In this document: positions 12,034-23,060 of the stretch, piece by piece | Position numbering within the stretch: position 1 is the first letter of the stretch | Layout of the letters: the number at the start of each line of letters is the position of its first letter | Assembly: GCA_016508695.1 (NCBI GenBank) | Contig: VNKQ01000003.1 | Location: 2,294,001 to 2,358,000 of the forward strand | Reading direction: 5' to 3' | Length of the DNA stretch: 64,000 nt | Source of the DNA: Hyphodiscus hymeniophilus | Taxonomy: Eukaryota > Ascomycota > Leotiomycetes > Helotiales > Hyphodiscaceae | Position numbers and translations under genes: made by a program | Notes under the pieces: model-generated | The model's database searches: none | Told to the model about the DNA's origin: nothing | The model's input: only the letters and a program-made list of their open reading frames with translations

Positions 12034-12670
12034 TCAATTCACGCAGTTCTTCACTCTCAAAGCACTTTTATGTCCCTTCTTCGGGGAATCTTTAGTGGCA
12101 GCCTCGCGCACAACGTGTGTCCCCTTCTCACGATCTCCTTTCACCACCCCTTCCGCCTCCCATTTCAGCTTCTCTGCCCGACGCTGGTGCACTTTGGCCT
12201 TCCTTCTCTCCACGTCAAGGTGCTTTCGATAGCGTTCCGCGGCCGATTGGATATCCCTTCTTTCCTTTTCTGTTATGCCCAGGTTCCCAACTGCCATCTC
12301 CATCCTCAAGTGAGGCAGCTCCTGCCGTTGCTTCAGAGGCAAAGGACTGCGTCTCGTGCAATCACTAGCGCAGACTGTTATTTTCTCAGCACAAATTGTC
12401 GCATAAGAAGTATTTGCGTGCCGTGCACCTTTGCCTCGTCTACCATGCCCAACGGCGTCCCTGTCCCAGATTGATGGAAGAGTGCAAGTGCGATGGGATG
12501 TTAGGTTGGCGTGCGTAGTGGCCACTAGCTCAGTCTCTACCGATCTATGTTAGTATATGGGGTATCGTCGAGTTCCTACGTAGCTTCGTACGTTTTGAGC
12601 CTGACTTGTAATTTCTCCGAGCGACTTCATCCACATCCATGATCCATGAGGCGTGCGCTTCTTCAAAAAT
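12034..12670 (-). CDS. Hypothetical basic, helix-rich protein (weak model)
   Basis: I do not recognise this. Two segments join with good splice signals: 12670-12592 (begins IFEEAHASWIMDVDEVARRN, preceded by a CTACAG acceptor) and 12536-12034, across a 55-nt intron (12537-12591) with a TACTAAC branch site. The second segment ends in a charged helical stretch, ITEKERRDIQSAAERYRKHL followed by DVERRKAKVHQRRAEKLKW, that looks like real protein. No ATG start exon was found, and the middle is low-quality sequence. It may be a partial or decayed gene in this accessory patch. Confidence 0.3.
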
Positions 12671-13336
12671 CTGTAGCGTAGACTTCGGTTCACATTATGG
12701 GTGATATTTTGCACCTCTAATAGAGAGAAGAAGCGTTGATACTTTACCAAGATCGATCAAGCTTTGTTTATTTTTGGATTTTCCTTCAATGGAATGAATT
12801 TGTAACAGTCATGACAACAACATTCCGATCGGAGAGTCGGAACACGCGGTATTTGATTCAAGCGAAACGAAAGATTGCATGAACACTGAACAGTCGCATC
12901 GGGTTGTCCATACCAACTTTCGGAATTCCAGACGCACTCCACCCGGCGGAGAGCAGCAGAACCGCAAAATTTTCCAGATTCCGCTCACTAAACATGCATG
13001 GCACCATGAAAGCGATGAACCTCTCACAAGTTTTTATGAATTATTACCACGGCTCATCTATGTCTTGGTAGCCCACAAAGCGGTGTGTCGGTTGAAACCA
13101 GATCGAACCGAACACGACTCAATTCTACCTACCCCGAAACTTACAACTCTCCACACGCATATTTTTGCCAATGTCCGAGAACTTTTAGGCCGCTCTTCGG
13201 TGTCTTCTCCGAATCACTCTACCTTCTTCTCCCCGGAATTTTCTTAGTAGTAATAATAAAGACCGCTTCATTCTCTTCCTCGCTCTGTGGCTCAGTAGCT
13301 CAGTGGCTCACGACCTGCGGGGTGTGGATTTTTATC
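12671..13336. other. Intergenic region, no gene seen
   Basis: This stretch separates the weak hypothetical gene from the 2EXR gene. Overlapping short frames exist on both strands, none with recognisable motifs. Confidence 0.4.
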
Positions 13337-14572
13337 CTAATCCTCGTCGTCATCTAGTTCGAGGAGTAGTTCTCCGTTATTTCTTCTCACCCAGAACAGA
13401 CCAACCCCTTCAACCACCGGCAACCTCCACTCATCAAGTGTTTCCCGGCCCCTTTCGTGCTCTCCTAACCATCCATTATCTGCTGAGCAAAGCTGTGTAT
13501 TATCAATTTCCAATGAAGGGATCGACTTGGGGGATCGATGCTTCGTTCTCCTCGAGTCAACGCGGACGGAGGTCTGGTTGGAAGATAGCTTGATCCTTTC
13601 AGAAATCTTTAACGACAAAGAATCTTCCAATTTTCTCGTCCTCCGTTTGTATAGCTTCAACCGCTCTTCCATCAGTTGCCCTTGTGCAGCCAACCGTCTC
13701 TTGTTCTCCTCGTCTCGCTCTTTCAACTGCTCCATATCTTCCTCCGCAAGCTCCAAAATGTCTAGGGTAAACTCGCACACAAAGTGAGCCCTACGACAGG
13801 ACACATATACGTAATCGAGCTCCTCGCTGCATTGAGTTTCTGGGCTGTCTCCGTTGGCTAGGTCTAATGGCCTTATTTCTAGCATTCGACTGTCATTTTG
13901 CTTCTTTCCAGGCTCATGTCCGGCCACAATCTTCAGTGCCTCCAAATTTCGGAATTTCAAAAGAGCAGCTATGTTATTCCAGTACTCGACCATTTCGTCA
14001 TCATCCTCCATCCATTCCAGACAGGCACCAAGCTCCACAGCGATTATTCGAATATGATGGAGTGCATGGTCCGATATTCCATGGAACAACGCATTTAGAT
14101 GCCTCCGCTCCCCCCTCCATTCGGATTCGTCTTGGGCGTACGTCGAAAAGTACACGATATCGAGATCAAGCTCAAGGTAGATTGGGCAGGCCCATGGTAC
14201 GAGCCCATGACGGTAGAGTAGCTGGAAGGATCTCAATGCTTCATGTCGAGACTCGCGACAAACTCGAAGCGCTATTGGTATAGGCCAGTATGATTCCGGA
14301 CGCCGTTCCTCCTCATTGTAAAACACCTCTACAATCCCTGCCCTCGGAAATGTGAATCTCCAGATCATAAGTCTTATTTCTGGTGAAAATATGCAGAAGC
14401 ACATTGTGGGAAGTGCGCGAAAGGTCGGGTGATGACTACCGGGCAGGAGCAGGACATAGGTAGTCCACGTATTGGACAGCGTTATTGCGGAATCGAGTAA
14501 TTGGTAAAGGTCCTCCGAGCTCGACGTTTGGTGAGCAGTTCTTGGCAAAAGAGGAAAATACAATACTCCCAT
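13337..14572 (-). CDS. 2EXR-domain protein
   Basis: Single-exon gene of 411 aa starting at an ATG (14570-14572). Around residues 50-75 lies the 2EXR signature, FSPEIRLMIWRFTFPRAG, followed by the usual motif ALRVCRESRHEALRSFQLLY (about residues 100-120). These define a large family in filamentous fungi with many paralogs per genome and no assigned biochemical role. The middle is a mixed alpha/beta region. Residues of about 275-345 form a charged, coiled-coil-prone helix (LAEEDMEQLKERDEENKRRL), and the protein ends in an acidic tail (LLLELDDDED). The first 50 residues fit the domain poorly, so an internal ATG could be the true start (TMCFCIFSPEIR). The gene neighbours the accessory patch rather than an identifiable pathway. 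Confidence 0.75.
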   Translation of the reverse strand: MGVLYFPLLPRTAHQTSSSEDLYQLLDSAITLSNTWTTYVLLLPGSHHPTFRALPTMCFCIFSPEIRLMIWRFTFPRAGIVEVFYNEEERRPESYWPIPIALRVCRESRHEALRSFQLLYRHGLVPWACPIYLELDLDIVYFSTYAQDESEWRGERRHLNALFHGISDHALHHIRIIAVELGACLEWMEDDDEMVEYWNNIAALLKFRNLEALKIVAGHEPGKKQNDSRMLEIRPLDLANGDSPETQCSEELDYVYVSCRRAHFVCEFTLDILELAEEDMEQLKERDEENKRRLAAQGQLMEERLKLYKRRTRKLEDSLSLKISERIKLSSNQTSVRVDSRRTKHRSPKSIPSLEIDNTQLCSADNGWLGEHERGRETLDEWRLPVVEGVGLFWVRRNNGELLLELDDDED

Positions 14573-15786
14573 GGAAAGAAACGCATTTTGTAATTCCTAG
14601 CAATTCAATCAGTCGTGCCTTCCAACTATACTCATTGCCTTAGCCGGCGTCTCTGCATGACGTTGGTTCATCACAACCTCGTCTGGTTGTCGCGGCGACC
14701 GAACCTGATACACTGCACGAACTATCAAGGTCATCTTTGGGGACGAAATATGTTCACGAAAGGTTCATGGTAATGGGAGTTCCTTGCTCTTGTAGCCCCC
14801 AAATTATCATTTCGACTGGTCAAGATTCATGACGTGATCGTCAGTTTATTTCAAAATCCACTGGAGCTTTTCGACAGTTCGCTAGATCGAAAGGCCATTG
14901 CGCTTCTACCAGACTACCAGGCGACTCAGCCGCGTCCTTATATGTACACCCATGGTTTGATCAGAATTCTCCAGCGATGCTAAATAGCGATGCTAAATAG
15001 CTCCTGAAAGCGGAAACGGATGCCATCTTGTTCATTTGATACTTCATGGCGAAGCCACAGTAGCGACAAGTCATTTGAATTGAGCCAGCTACATTACTAG
15101 TAACTACCAAGGCTAGCGATTCTTTCACACATCTACAGATCCGTCAAGAATTTCTACTTTTCATCTTTTAACTCTCCTCGGTTTTTTGGATGTTAGAGAA
15201 GCATTGCTTGTCTAGTGACTAGTCGTGCTGTAAACTTCTCCCCTCATTTGCCCCAAGTAAGATTCCGGTAAGATGAAGGTACTCGTTCATATGTCTAATG
15301 GAAAAAGCTGTGGTAGGCTGATAGCTCGTGAACTTGAAAGTATAACTGGGAACCTTTTAACGGTGCCATTTCCTGAGACGGGTACAGCCGCTTGCGATTT
15401 TCTTCGACTCGGTCACGATAAGTGCCATATATGATGCTAGAGGAATACTCAATCTTTGTTTGATTATGTGCAATATACAGCTAGGGAATTGGGAGTGCTG
15501 ACTCTCCTTCGGGTTTGGTACCATTGACACCGCTCCACGCACATATGATCGAGGACCAACGCTACATATCGAAGAATTTGGACATTTTGCATTATTGATG
15601 ATGGAAATGGACCTCACAAGTAGATGAATAGTAAGTATCGGGGAATCATAAGCAAAGCCAGATGGCTTATCCCACGCTTCTGCCACCGTAAAATCCAACG
15701 TGTCCAGACACCTAGACCTTCCCAAACCAGCGTAGAATACCACAAAGACTACGAGAACCATCTATACAATTACACGCCCTTATAAA
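14573..15786. other. Intergenic region with a 13-nt tandem repeat, no gene seen
   Basis: It holds the 5' flank of the 2EXR gene and the 3' flank of the ammonium permease. AGCGATGCTAAAT is repeated twice at 14973-14998. An open frame at 15357-15761 on the minus strand has no domain features and lies directly downstream of the permease stop, so it is probably 3' UTR. Confidence 0.45.
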
Positions 15787-17407
15787 TTAGACCTTCTCAA
15801 TAGGGACCTCCTTCACCGCCTCTCCGCGACTACTGAGCCCACCAGTGCTCTTGCCATCACTGTCCTCGCCCATAATGACGTCTGAAAACTCGCGTCTCAA
15901 CTCAACGTAGTCATATGCGAACTCTCCCAATTGCGCGTCGTCCATGCCCAAGGCCTCTTCTTCTTCACTCGCACGCAGACTGAGTCCGGGGACGAGGTTC
16001 ATAAGGAAGAGAATGATGCAGGTGCCGAAGAAGGAGTAGCAGAAGCCAGACACGCAGTCGGCAAGCTGGTAGGCGAGTTGGATCCAGTGACGGTTGAGCC
16101 AGCCGCCGGGGATCTCAGTCACGCCGTCGAGGTGCGCTATGTAATCACTATGATCGATCATTAGTATCCAGATGAAGAAGAAGGCAGGGCAGAGCAGAGG
16201 ATTGCGCATGGGGAACTTACGCAGCGAAGAAAGCAGTCAAGAGATTCCCTACAATTCCACCGATACCGTGCTCCCCGAAAATATCCAAAGCATCATCGAC
16301 CCCTATCACATACTTCAGCTTCGTAGCGTAATTGCAGCAGATAGCGCCCACGACTCCAAAGATAACTGCTGACCATGCGGGCACGAAACCAGACGCTGGT
16401 GTAATAGCGACAAGTCCTGACACAGCACCGGAACAGAATCCTACTGTTGACCATTTTTTGTCCAGGCGATAATCAAGCAATACCCAGGTGACTCCCCCCA
16501 CTGACGCAGCGATATGAGTAACAACGCACGCCATAACCGCTCGCATATTGGCAGCGAGTGCTGAGCCACCATTGAAGCCGAACCATCCAACCCAAAGGAA
16601 CACCGTTCCAAGAACGATATGAGTTACGTTGTGAGGTCTGTAGGGAAGGCCTTGAGTATCGCTGTATCCGGAGCGTTTACCGAGCATCAAGGAGTATGCA
16701 AGCGCTGCGGCACCGGAAGAGATGTGGACTGGAGTTCCACCAGCGAAGTCGAGGCCGCCCATTTTGAAGGTCCATCCTGCGGGATTCCAGGTCCAGCATG
16801 CGATAGGGTCATAAATGATGGTGGACCAGATGAACATGAAGACGACGCAAGGGAGCATACGACCTCTGTCAGCTGCAGCGCCGATGGCCAGGGCGGGTCT
16901 GTTGTGCTCCTGTCAGTATGCATATCCCTGATTTGTTAGATGAAAGAGACGTACGTGATTGCCGCGAACATTCCCTGGTAGATCGCAAACAACAAATCCG
17001 GAATTCGAGAACTGCCAACACTAGGGGCTCCCAGCACATTACGGAAGCCAATGTTCGTGAGATCGCCGATATATGAGTTTGCAGTATGAGAGAAAGTGAG
17101 AGAATATCCCCAGAAGAACCACTGAAACGTAACCACGCCGACCGACATACACGACAGCCAAATGAGCGAGAGAGCTGACTTGCGCCGCGCGAGGCCTGAG
17201 TAGAAGAAGCCTACTCCGGGGATCATGAGAAGGACAAGGGCGGATGATGTGAGCATCCAGGCAATATCTCCAGACTGTATACTGTCAGTGGTGACTATGA
17301 AAACTTGGAAGGGAACAAACTTCATAGTAGATATTGCAGTTCCCATTGAGCGAGTCACAACCGGATTCACCGGTGCCATTGTAGGGGACAGCATAGAGGG
17401 AAGCCAT
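15787..17407 (-). CDS. Ammonium transporter, Mep/Amt family
   Basis: Plasma-membrane ammonium permease with about 11 membrane helices. Four exons: 17407-17321, 17274-16955, 16898-16221 and 16147-15787 (481 aa, normal for fungal Mep proteins). The introns are 46, 56 and 73 nt. Exon 1 encodes only the outside N-terminus (MASLYAVPYNGTGESGCDSL), ending in YYE and joining to SGDIAWMLTSSALVLLMIPG. Family hallmarks are GVGFFYSGLARRKSALSLIW, GGLDFAGGTPVHISSGAAAL and FGFNGGSALAANMRA. The channel histidine lies in VHISSG, and a second one in the FGEHGIGGIVGNLLTAFFAA segment. The cytosolic tail is acidic (EEEEALGMDDAQLGEF), where yeast Mep2 is regulated. Whether it also has a sensor (transceptor) role cannot be read from sequence. 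The start ATG was chosen at 17405-17407; a longer upstream frame lacks an ATG. Confidence 0.93.
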
Positions 17408-19318
17408 AGTTTCGGTTCGGATCCTACTTTGACGTTGCAGCTTGGTTGACGAAAGTGAAGCTGGACCACCCAGCAGAGGAACTATATAGATTTCCGGCAG
17501 CTAAAAGGAGGAGAAAACTCTGCGAAACCGGGGTCGGTGATACCGAACTCACAGATAAGGGGAGGGGGGAATGTTTTAGACTTCTAAGATTTGATCTCGA
17601 GCTGACACTAGCGGAAATGTATATTGAAAGCTATGCTCTCCACTTGGAGCTCTGGAATGGACCATCAGCGCAACTGTATGATTGGATTGAAGCAAGGCTA
17701 GCATGGAGAAAGAAGGCCAAGGGAAGCTTGTCGCCATCGTCTGTGGGTAAAAGAAGATGATACTAGAGCATAGAGTGCATAATCTCCCCCATTATTCACC
17801 TACCTGAGGTTCCACTTGCTCTGTTGTCGAATGGAGAGAGTGACATTGGAAAGACATACCGGGAGTACGGCTGCCCAGCCTTGAAGGCAGCCTTGGCCTT
17901 GGGGGTCTCCAATTCGAAGCTCCGTACAGGAGGAGGAAGAAAAAGTCTTCAGCGTGTCGACCAATAAAACACCCAAAGACGTTCGAACAGGCGAGCAAGA
18001 AGATAGAGGCTGAACTGCCAAGGCTCTAGCCCACGCAGGCCCTTTGCTCTTGAATTGTCACTGATAAGAGAATGCAAAACATTTGCATAATGCGTGACGG
18101 TACAGCAGGCGTCTAAAGATAAGGAAGTCGTCGTTAGTGGATGGGGTTGGCATGGGGAAGCCGCCAAGATGTGGTGGCTCAGTGACTGCTGCTATTGGCA
18201 TGCGCCATGATCCTGGATTCCCGGCTTACTCAAGCTACTCTTCAGGGTCCTGGTGGTCTCTTCCCGTCTTCCTCCGCATGATTCATTACTCCGTACAGGC
18301 TTCTTTGTTCACTGGCCTTCCCCAGAACCGAGCTTCACACGGGAGGGAGCCAGCGGTAGGGGAAAATGCCCTAGGGACTACTTAGCCCGGAGCGAGGTCT
18401 GGAGCAAGTCGAGAGAGAAGCTTGAATCTTGATATCTTGATAGATGACTTCCGCGGCGATCGTCTCATAGATAACTGCACCGAGATCCAAACACCACCAA
18501 GGGATCGACGAGATCTGACTTTCGACAGCTCGAGGATTTGATTGGGGATCCTCGTAGACTCCCCACTGGTGCCGTAGACTCCGTAGCTTACTCAGGTGCT
18601 TCCTTTCAGGGACTGCAAGTCATTGTCTCAGCATACCATGCTTCCTCAGCCACTGGGCAGGGTGCAAACTCGAGATTGGATCACGCGAAAAAGCAGAAAC
18701 TGTACATTCATGTGCAACATACGCATCGCTTACAAGGCTTAGCTGCAGAGCTGTATGCGCGCCTTCAGACCCAATCTGCAAATGTCAGATCATCTGCAGC
18801 CGTCGCAGAGTTTTCACTCCCTCCCTCTTCATAAATTTCACCCCCAGCCCGCTCCCCCTTTCTGACGCGAGCTGGTCAAAGCTTCTCTCCGACAGCGGGA
18901 ACAGGCAGACTGCAGCAGCTGGTCCCAAGCCAATCTCTAAATGGCTCCAAATGCAGAGAAAATTTCGACCAACATGCGAAAAACAAAGCAGGTCAAGTGT
19001 TTCACGCTGTGGGGTACGGAGATGAAAAACAAGCAACGTATGGAAATAAGCTCCTTGATGCAGGCAGGGTGTTTCTACATTATTTCTATCCCCCTTAGTT
19101 GGCGGCACGGGGCGAGTGGGGGTTTTGCTGGAGGTGATTGCTGGAACATCACCCGTAATCTCAGGATCTGAGCTGTGAAAATATTTTCTCATTCCTCTCA
19201 GTCGAGGTCAGCTGCAACTGGAGATTGAGCCAAAGGTCTTGGGCTGTGTCGTCGTATCCAAAAATAATTGTCTATGTTTTATGTACAGCATTATGTTATT
19301 CGTGTCGTAGCATCTCTC
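17408..19318. other. Intergenic region, no gene seen
   Basis: A 1.9-kb spacer between the ammonium permease promoter and the 3' end of the inositol phosphatase. Several frames of 70-135 codons exist, but they start at non-ATG codons or show no protein-like features. Long promoters are common for nitrogen-regulated permeases. I did not identify convincing binding-site clusters. Confidence 0.4.
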
Positions 19319-22300
19319 TCAACTACCATCTCTCCCACTCCGCAAGAAGACCTCCAAAATTTCCCTCCGCCGCTCATCCAAGAGCTTCCTCTCTTTGTCC
19401 TTCACGGGTACCGGTCCTCTAAAGATGACATGCGAGAAGACCTCCGCGTAAGCCCTCTCAACGGCCTTTCTCCTCAAAATCGCTGGATCATTGGGTAATG
19501 TTGGAGCCTTGCCCTTCCAACTCAAGGAGCTCCTTACCGAATCCATACTACGCCTCGCGCTCCCAACCACATTCTCCTTCCAGCCCGATTTTGGGACTGG
19601 TGCGAGTTCGCTGGCGACGTGGGTCAGCATCGAGGTCAAGAATACAAAAGAAATATTGTGGTGAGGTGTGGTGGAGAGCACGTCGAGGACCCAAGCTTTG
19701 GTTTCTTCAGTATCGAGTGTTTGCTTGGTGATCGATCGAGCCGTGGTATCAGAATCGAGCCTCGCCCAGATAGAATCGCTGATTATGCCATCTGGCAAGC
19801 TGCCCAAAAAAATGACTAGAACCTCGGCCATAATCTCCAGCCTCTCAATAGCAGGAACTTCAGGCGGAAAAGAGTCGTTCAAATTCTTGTCCGCATCCAA
19901 AGCTTCAAGTACAAAGCTTCTCTGAATTTCTCTCAAGTGGTAGTCGCGTGATAACCAAGTGTTATGATCGAAGGGCCATCCTGCGACTTCTTTAGGCGTT
20001 TGAACGTTTTCAAGCATCGCTGCATCGGCAATCACACGATCAGTAAGAGCTTCTACAGCTTCTGTGAGCTTGAAAAGTTCTCTTGGTGCACTCCAGGATA
20101 CTTCCCGGCCCCTATTCACCGGGCCACCCTCTGCTCCTTTCGGACGAGGTCGTAGAGCTCGAACTCCGCCTTCTGGGATGCGGATCAGTGCGTCGATGGA
20201 TCGACCGAAGCAAGATTGTAGCCATGAGCCTCGGATAGGGATGAAATGATCTCTGCCGTCTGTAACTCGTAGAACAAGTACATCGTCGAGTTTTGTTGTC
20301 CCATCATTCAACGACCTCACCATAGCGATATCATCGATAAAAGTCTCGAGTGCGGCGTTGATCGAATCGCCTGGCTCTAAGGTAAACTCTCTTTTCAGAT
20401 CCATCGGTGTTCGTTGGCCTTCGTCCAGCTCTGAATTCATGAAAGACACTGCCAACCACGGAGGGGCGATTCGATCTCCATCTCCGGACTCGCTAGGTCT
20501 CTCAACAAATGCAAAGGTGGAAGGTACTTGACTTGTATTTGCAATCGTCAGACCACGGCGTTTACGTTTCTGAAACGAAACATGGCCGAAATCTACAGCT
20601 CCTTCTGTCGCATGTTTTCGGTCTGGTGAGTTGATGTCTTCTGGTTCGTCTTCTGGCTGGGGCGCGTGATCAATCGCGACAGTAATTCCCGGACGACCTT
20701 CATTTTCAGCACGGTCTAGTTCTCGGGCAACTTCTTGCTGGACCTTTGATTTCAGTTCCGGGACGACCGCATCGTACTCAAGTGTAAAGACGGCATTGAG
20801 GGGTTTGTGATCCGATGAAAGCACTCTCTGGTGTGATGTATAAACATCCAACAGAATTCGGTCTACAAAGCCCTCTTTTGTTACCACTGCTTCCCCTCGT
20901 TCCTCATCCTCGTCCTCGCCTTCATCATATTCATTATAGTCATTAGTCGCAGTCGATGCTAGATTTTCATCATCTATTCCATCTTCATCTGGATCGTAGT
21001 TATAAAGAACATCCTCGTCGTCCCCGGCGTGATCGATGCCCCTGGCTTTCATTTCTTCGTCTTTCTTGTGTGCGAGCTGCTCCTCTCGCATTTTCTCTTC
21101 GTGTTCAAGTTTGTGCCGGCGTGTTCTGTACAGAATCCTGTCGCACCAACTTGGAGCTCGTTTCTTCTCACTGGAATCGAACATTCCCATACTCCCTACG
21201 TCATATTTGTATGTGGGCAAGAAAGTAATTGGGCCTTCCCTCCACCCGTCATGAAAGGCCTTCTTTTTCTTCTGGACGTGCCGTAGTTGATCGTGTGGTA
21301 ACAGAGAGTCCAGCGTAGCTTGTAAAGATGCAGGGTCTTGGCTCGGATCTTGGACAAAATCATCTGGATCTGGGAGAGTGGTGGAAGAAGCATCATCGCC
21401 AATGTCAAAAGCGCTGCTTGTTCTCCTAGTTGATCCGTACTCGGAATCATCATCATCATCGCTCTCAATGCTTCGTATAACAACAGGTCCATCTTGGTCT
21501 CCAAGTTCTCCATCAATATTCTTCCGGGATTTCTGCCCAATGTCGTACTCCCCTTTCGTATGCAGCATGAGAAGTCGTCTAATGTCATCCCCGGGTAGAC
21601 CATCTAACCTGAAATTTAGATCCCCAAACCAGAAAGCAAAATCCTCTTCCCCAATGCCTTCTCCAGTATCATCCAGAACTCCCGCCCAGTTAATTGGATC
21701 GAATCGAGTCCTTTGTAAAATCTGGGAAACATCCCAACACCTCCGCTCCAAGTGCGCTGGATCGTTCCCAGAAGCAAGATGAGAATTAACGAATACCATT
21801 CGAGTAGTCTCCCCAAGCAAGATCCTGGTCGTAACAGCACCCTTGTTTCCCAAATAGCCCATTAAGCCAGTGCCGACACTGACAGTGCTGACAGAACTGA
21901 TTGTTGGCGCAACTGCGGGTGATGCGAAGACGAAAAGAAGCAACCCAGAGAGTTGTTGCTCGGCGATGAGCTCATACCCAGGAGGCAGAGCATCTGAGAG
22001 TGCTCTCCTCCATTTTGTAATTGGCCCAGTATCGCTGTACACCCTCCCAATGTACTCCTTCGTAGAGGTGAGATCGACAACCTCTTGGAGGCCGAGAACA
22101 TATAAGCCTATGTCCTTTCCTCCGACGATTACACCTTCATCGCCCCGCGGAATTGTAGATTCTTTCTTCGTGCGCCTCGCCTCTTGCGCGTCTACGCTTT
22201 CAACGTGTTCCTGGCTTCCGTTGTTCTCAATCTTATCCGCCATATTGAGACCCGCCAGCCTCTTGTCTATGCCTTTTCCCTGCACAAACCACCCTGCGAG

Positions 22301-22486
22301 ATCCCTCTCCGTCCCTGAGCAAGCAGCTACATTCCATGATCCAATCTTGACTTTGATCTTCTGCGGTCGTGTGTATTCTGCCTTTCGCGCTTGTACAGCT
22401 CCTGAGAGCGATTGTAGGGTGGAAGATGGCGGTTGCTCGATTTGAACGTAATCTCTGTCCGTAGACGTTCGCGCGCTTGACGCCAT
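19319..22486 (-). CDS. Inositol polyphosphate 5-phosphatase with C-terminal RhoGAP-like domain (OCRL-type)
   Basis: Single-exon gene, 1055 aa, starting at ATG 22484-22486 (MASSARTSTDRDYVQIEQPP). Residues of about 45-590 form the endonuclease/exonuclease/phosphatase fold: SWNVAACSGTERDLAGWF, LQEVVDLT, FVNSHLASG, FWFGDLNFRLDG, RAPSWCDRILYRTR and SDHKPLNAVF. These include the Asn, Asp and His residues used for catalysis and magnesium binding. Such enzymes remove the 5-phosphate from phosphoinositides such as PI(4,5)P2 at membranes. A long acidic insertion (about residues 470-540) precedes the SDHKPL motif. The middle resembles an ASH-like beta domain, and the last 250 residues resemble the RhoGAP fold of human OCRL (PPEVPAIERLEIMAEVLVIF, HNISFVFLTSMLTHVASEL). 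In OCRL the RhoGAP is catalytically weak. A role in membrane traffic is inferred from the family. Confidence 0.88.
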   Translation of the reverse strand: MASSARTSTDRDYVQIEQPPSSTLQSLSGAVQARKAEYTRPQKIKVKIGSWNVAACSGTERDLAGWFVQGKGIDKRLAGLNMADKIENNGSQEHVESVDAQEARRTKKESTIPRGDEGVIVGGKDIGLYVLGLQEVVDLTSTKEYIGRVYSDTGPITKWRRALSDALPPGYELIAEQQLSGLLLFVFASPAVAPTISSVSTVSVGTGLMGYLGNKGAVTTRILLGETTRMVFVNSHLASGNDPAHLERRCWDVSQILQRTRFDPINWAGVLDDTGEGIGEEDFAFWFGDLNFRLDGLPGDDIRRLLMLHTKGEYDIGQKSRKNIDGELGDQDGPVVIRSIESDDDDDSEYGSTRRTSSAFDIGDDASSTTLPDPDDFVQDPSQDPASLQATLDSLLPHDQLRHVQKKKKAFHDGWREGPITFLPTYKYDVGSMGMFDSSEKKRAPSWCDRILYRTRRHKLEHEEKMREEQLAHKKDEEMKARGIDHAGDDEDVLYNYDPDEDGIDDENLASTATNDYNEYDEGEDEDEERGEAVVTKEGFVDRILLDVYTSHQRVLSSDHKPLNAVFTLEYDAVVPELKSKVQQEVARELDRAENEGRPGITVAIDHAPQPEDEPEDINSPDRKHATEGAVDFGHVSFQKRKRRGLTIANTSQVPSTFAFVERPSESGDGDRIAPPWLAVSFMNSELDEGQRTPMDLKREFTLEPGDSINAALETFIDDIAMVRSLNDGTTKLDDVLVLRVTDGRDHFIPIRGSWLQSCFGRSIDALIRIPEGGVRALRPRPKGAEGGPVNRGREVSWSAPRELFKLTEAVEALTDRVIADAAMLENVQTPKEVAGWPFDHNTWLSRDYHLREIQRSFVLEALDADKNLNDSFPPEVPAIERLEIMAEVLVIFLGSLPDGIISDSIWARLDSDTTARSITKQTLDTEETKAWVLDVLSTTPHHNISFVFLTSMLTHVASELAPVPKSGWKENVVGSARRSMDSVRSSLSWKGKAPTLPNDPAILRRKAVERAYAEVFSHVIFRGPVPVKDKERKLLDERRREILEVFLRSGRDGS

Positions 22487-23060
22487 TCTCGTGGACAGAA
22501 TTTATACCACGGATGCGGCTTTTCCTACAATACCATACTTCGTCTCGTGCTGTGATCCCGCCCTCGGGCAGAGTTGATGATGACGTAGATTGAAGGGATC
22601 AGTAAAGAAAGTTGGAACGGTACTCTCGAGTACAGATGGGCGCTCTCAGTCGAACATGGTATAATAATATTATCAGAAGCAAGACAAGGGGCCGACCTCA
22701 ATGTGTGGAGTTGTCGAAAGCTGGTGGTTGTACATGTCTCTTCAAATGAAAATGGTGGGGTTAAAGCTTGAATTGATGATCCAGCCCAGGTTGAAGGCGA
22801 GGCTGAGAGCCTCAAACCTCTAGTCTTTTCAACCTCTCATCCATTGTCTAACGCAGAAGCTACAATCTCAATTCAAACCCACGAAAAAACTCAACCACCA
22901 GGAAACCAAACTCCATTTCGAAGCCACACCTAACGCATCTGTAATATAGAGACATTCAGAAGGCAACGGCCGCCAGCCGTAGAATCATTGGAACCTCTCC
23001 ACCTCTATCGCTGCACTCCTCCACACCAAGCCATCTCCATCACGACACATTTTCGCGAAG
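22487..23060. other. Divergent promoter region between the 5-phosphatase and DCP1
   Basis: These 574 bp separate two ATG codons that face away from each other, so they should hold both promoters. The 150 bp before DCP1 are rich in C/T and A, as in fungal 5' leaders. No further gene was seen. Confidence 0.5.

Noticed and set aside
13500..14290. Plus-strand frames of 60-140 codons over the 2EXR gene
   Set aside because: Antisense shadows of the 2EXR coding sequence without their own features.
15357..15761. Open minus-strand frame of 134 codons downstream of the ammonium permease
   Set aside because: No recognisable features; most likely 3' UTR of the permease.
17446..17760. Plus-strand frame of 104 codons upstream of the permease
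   Set aside because: Begins at TTG within the permease 5' region, low complexity, no family resemblance.
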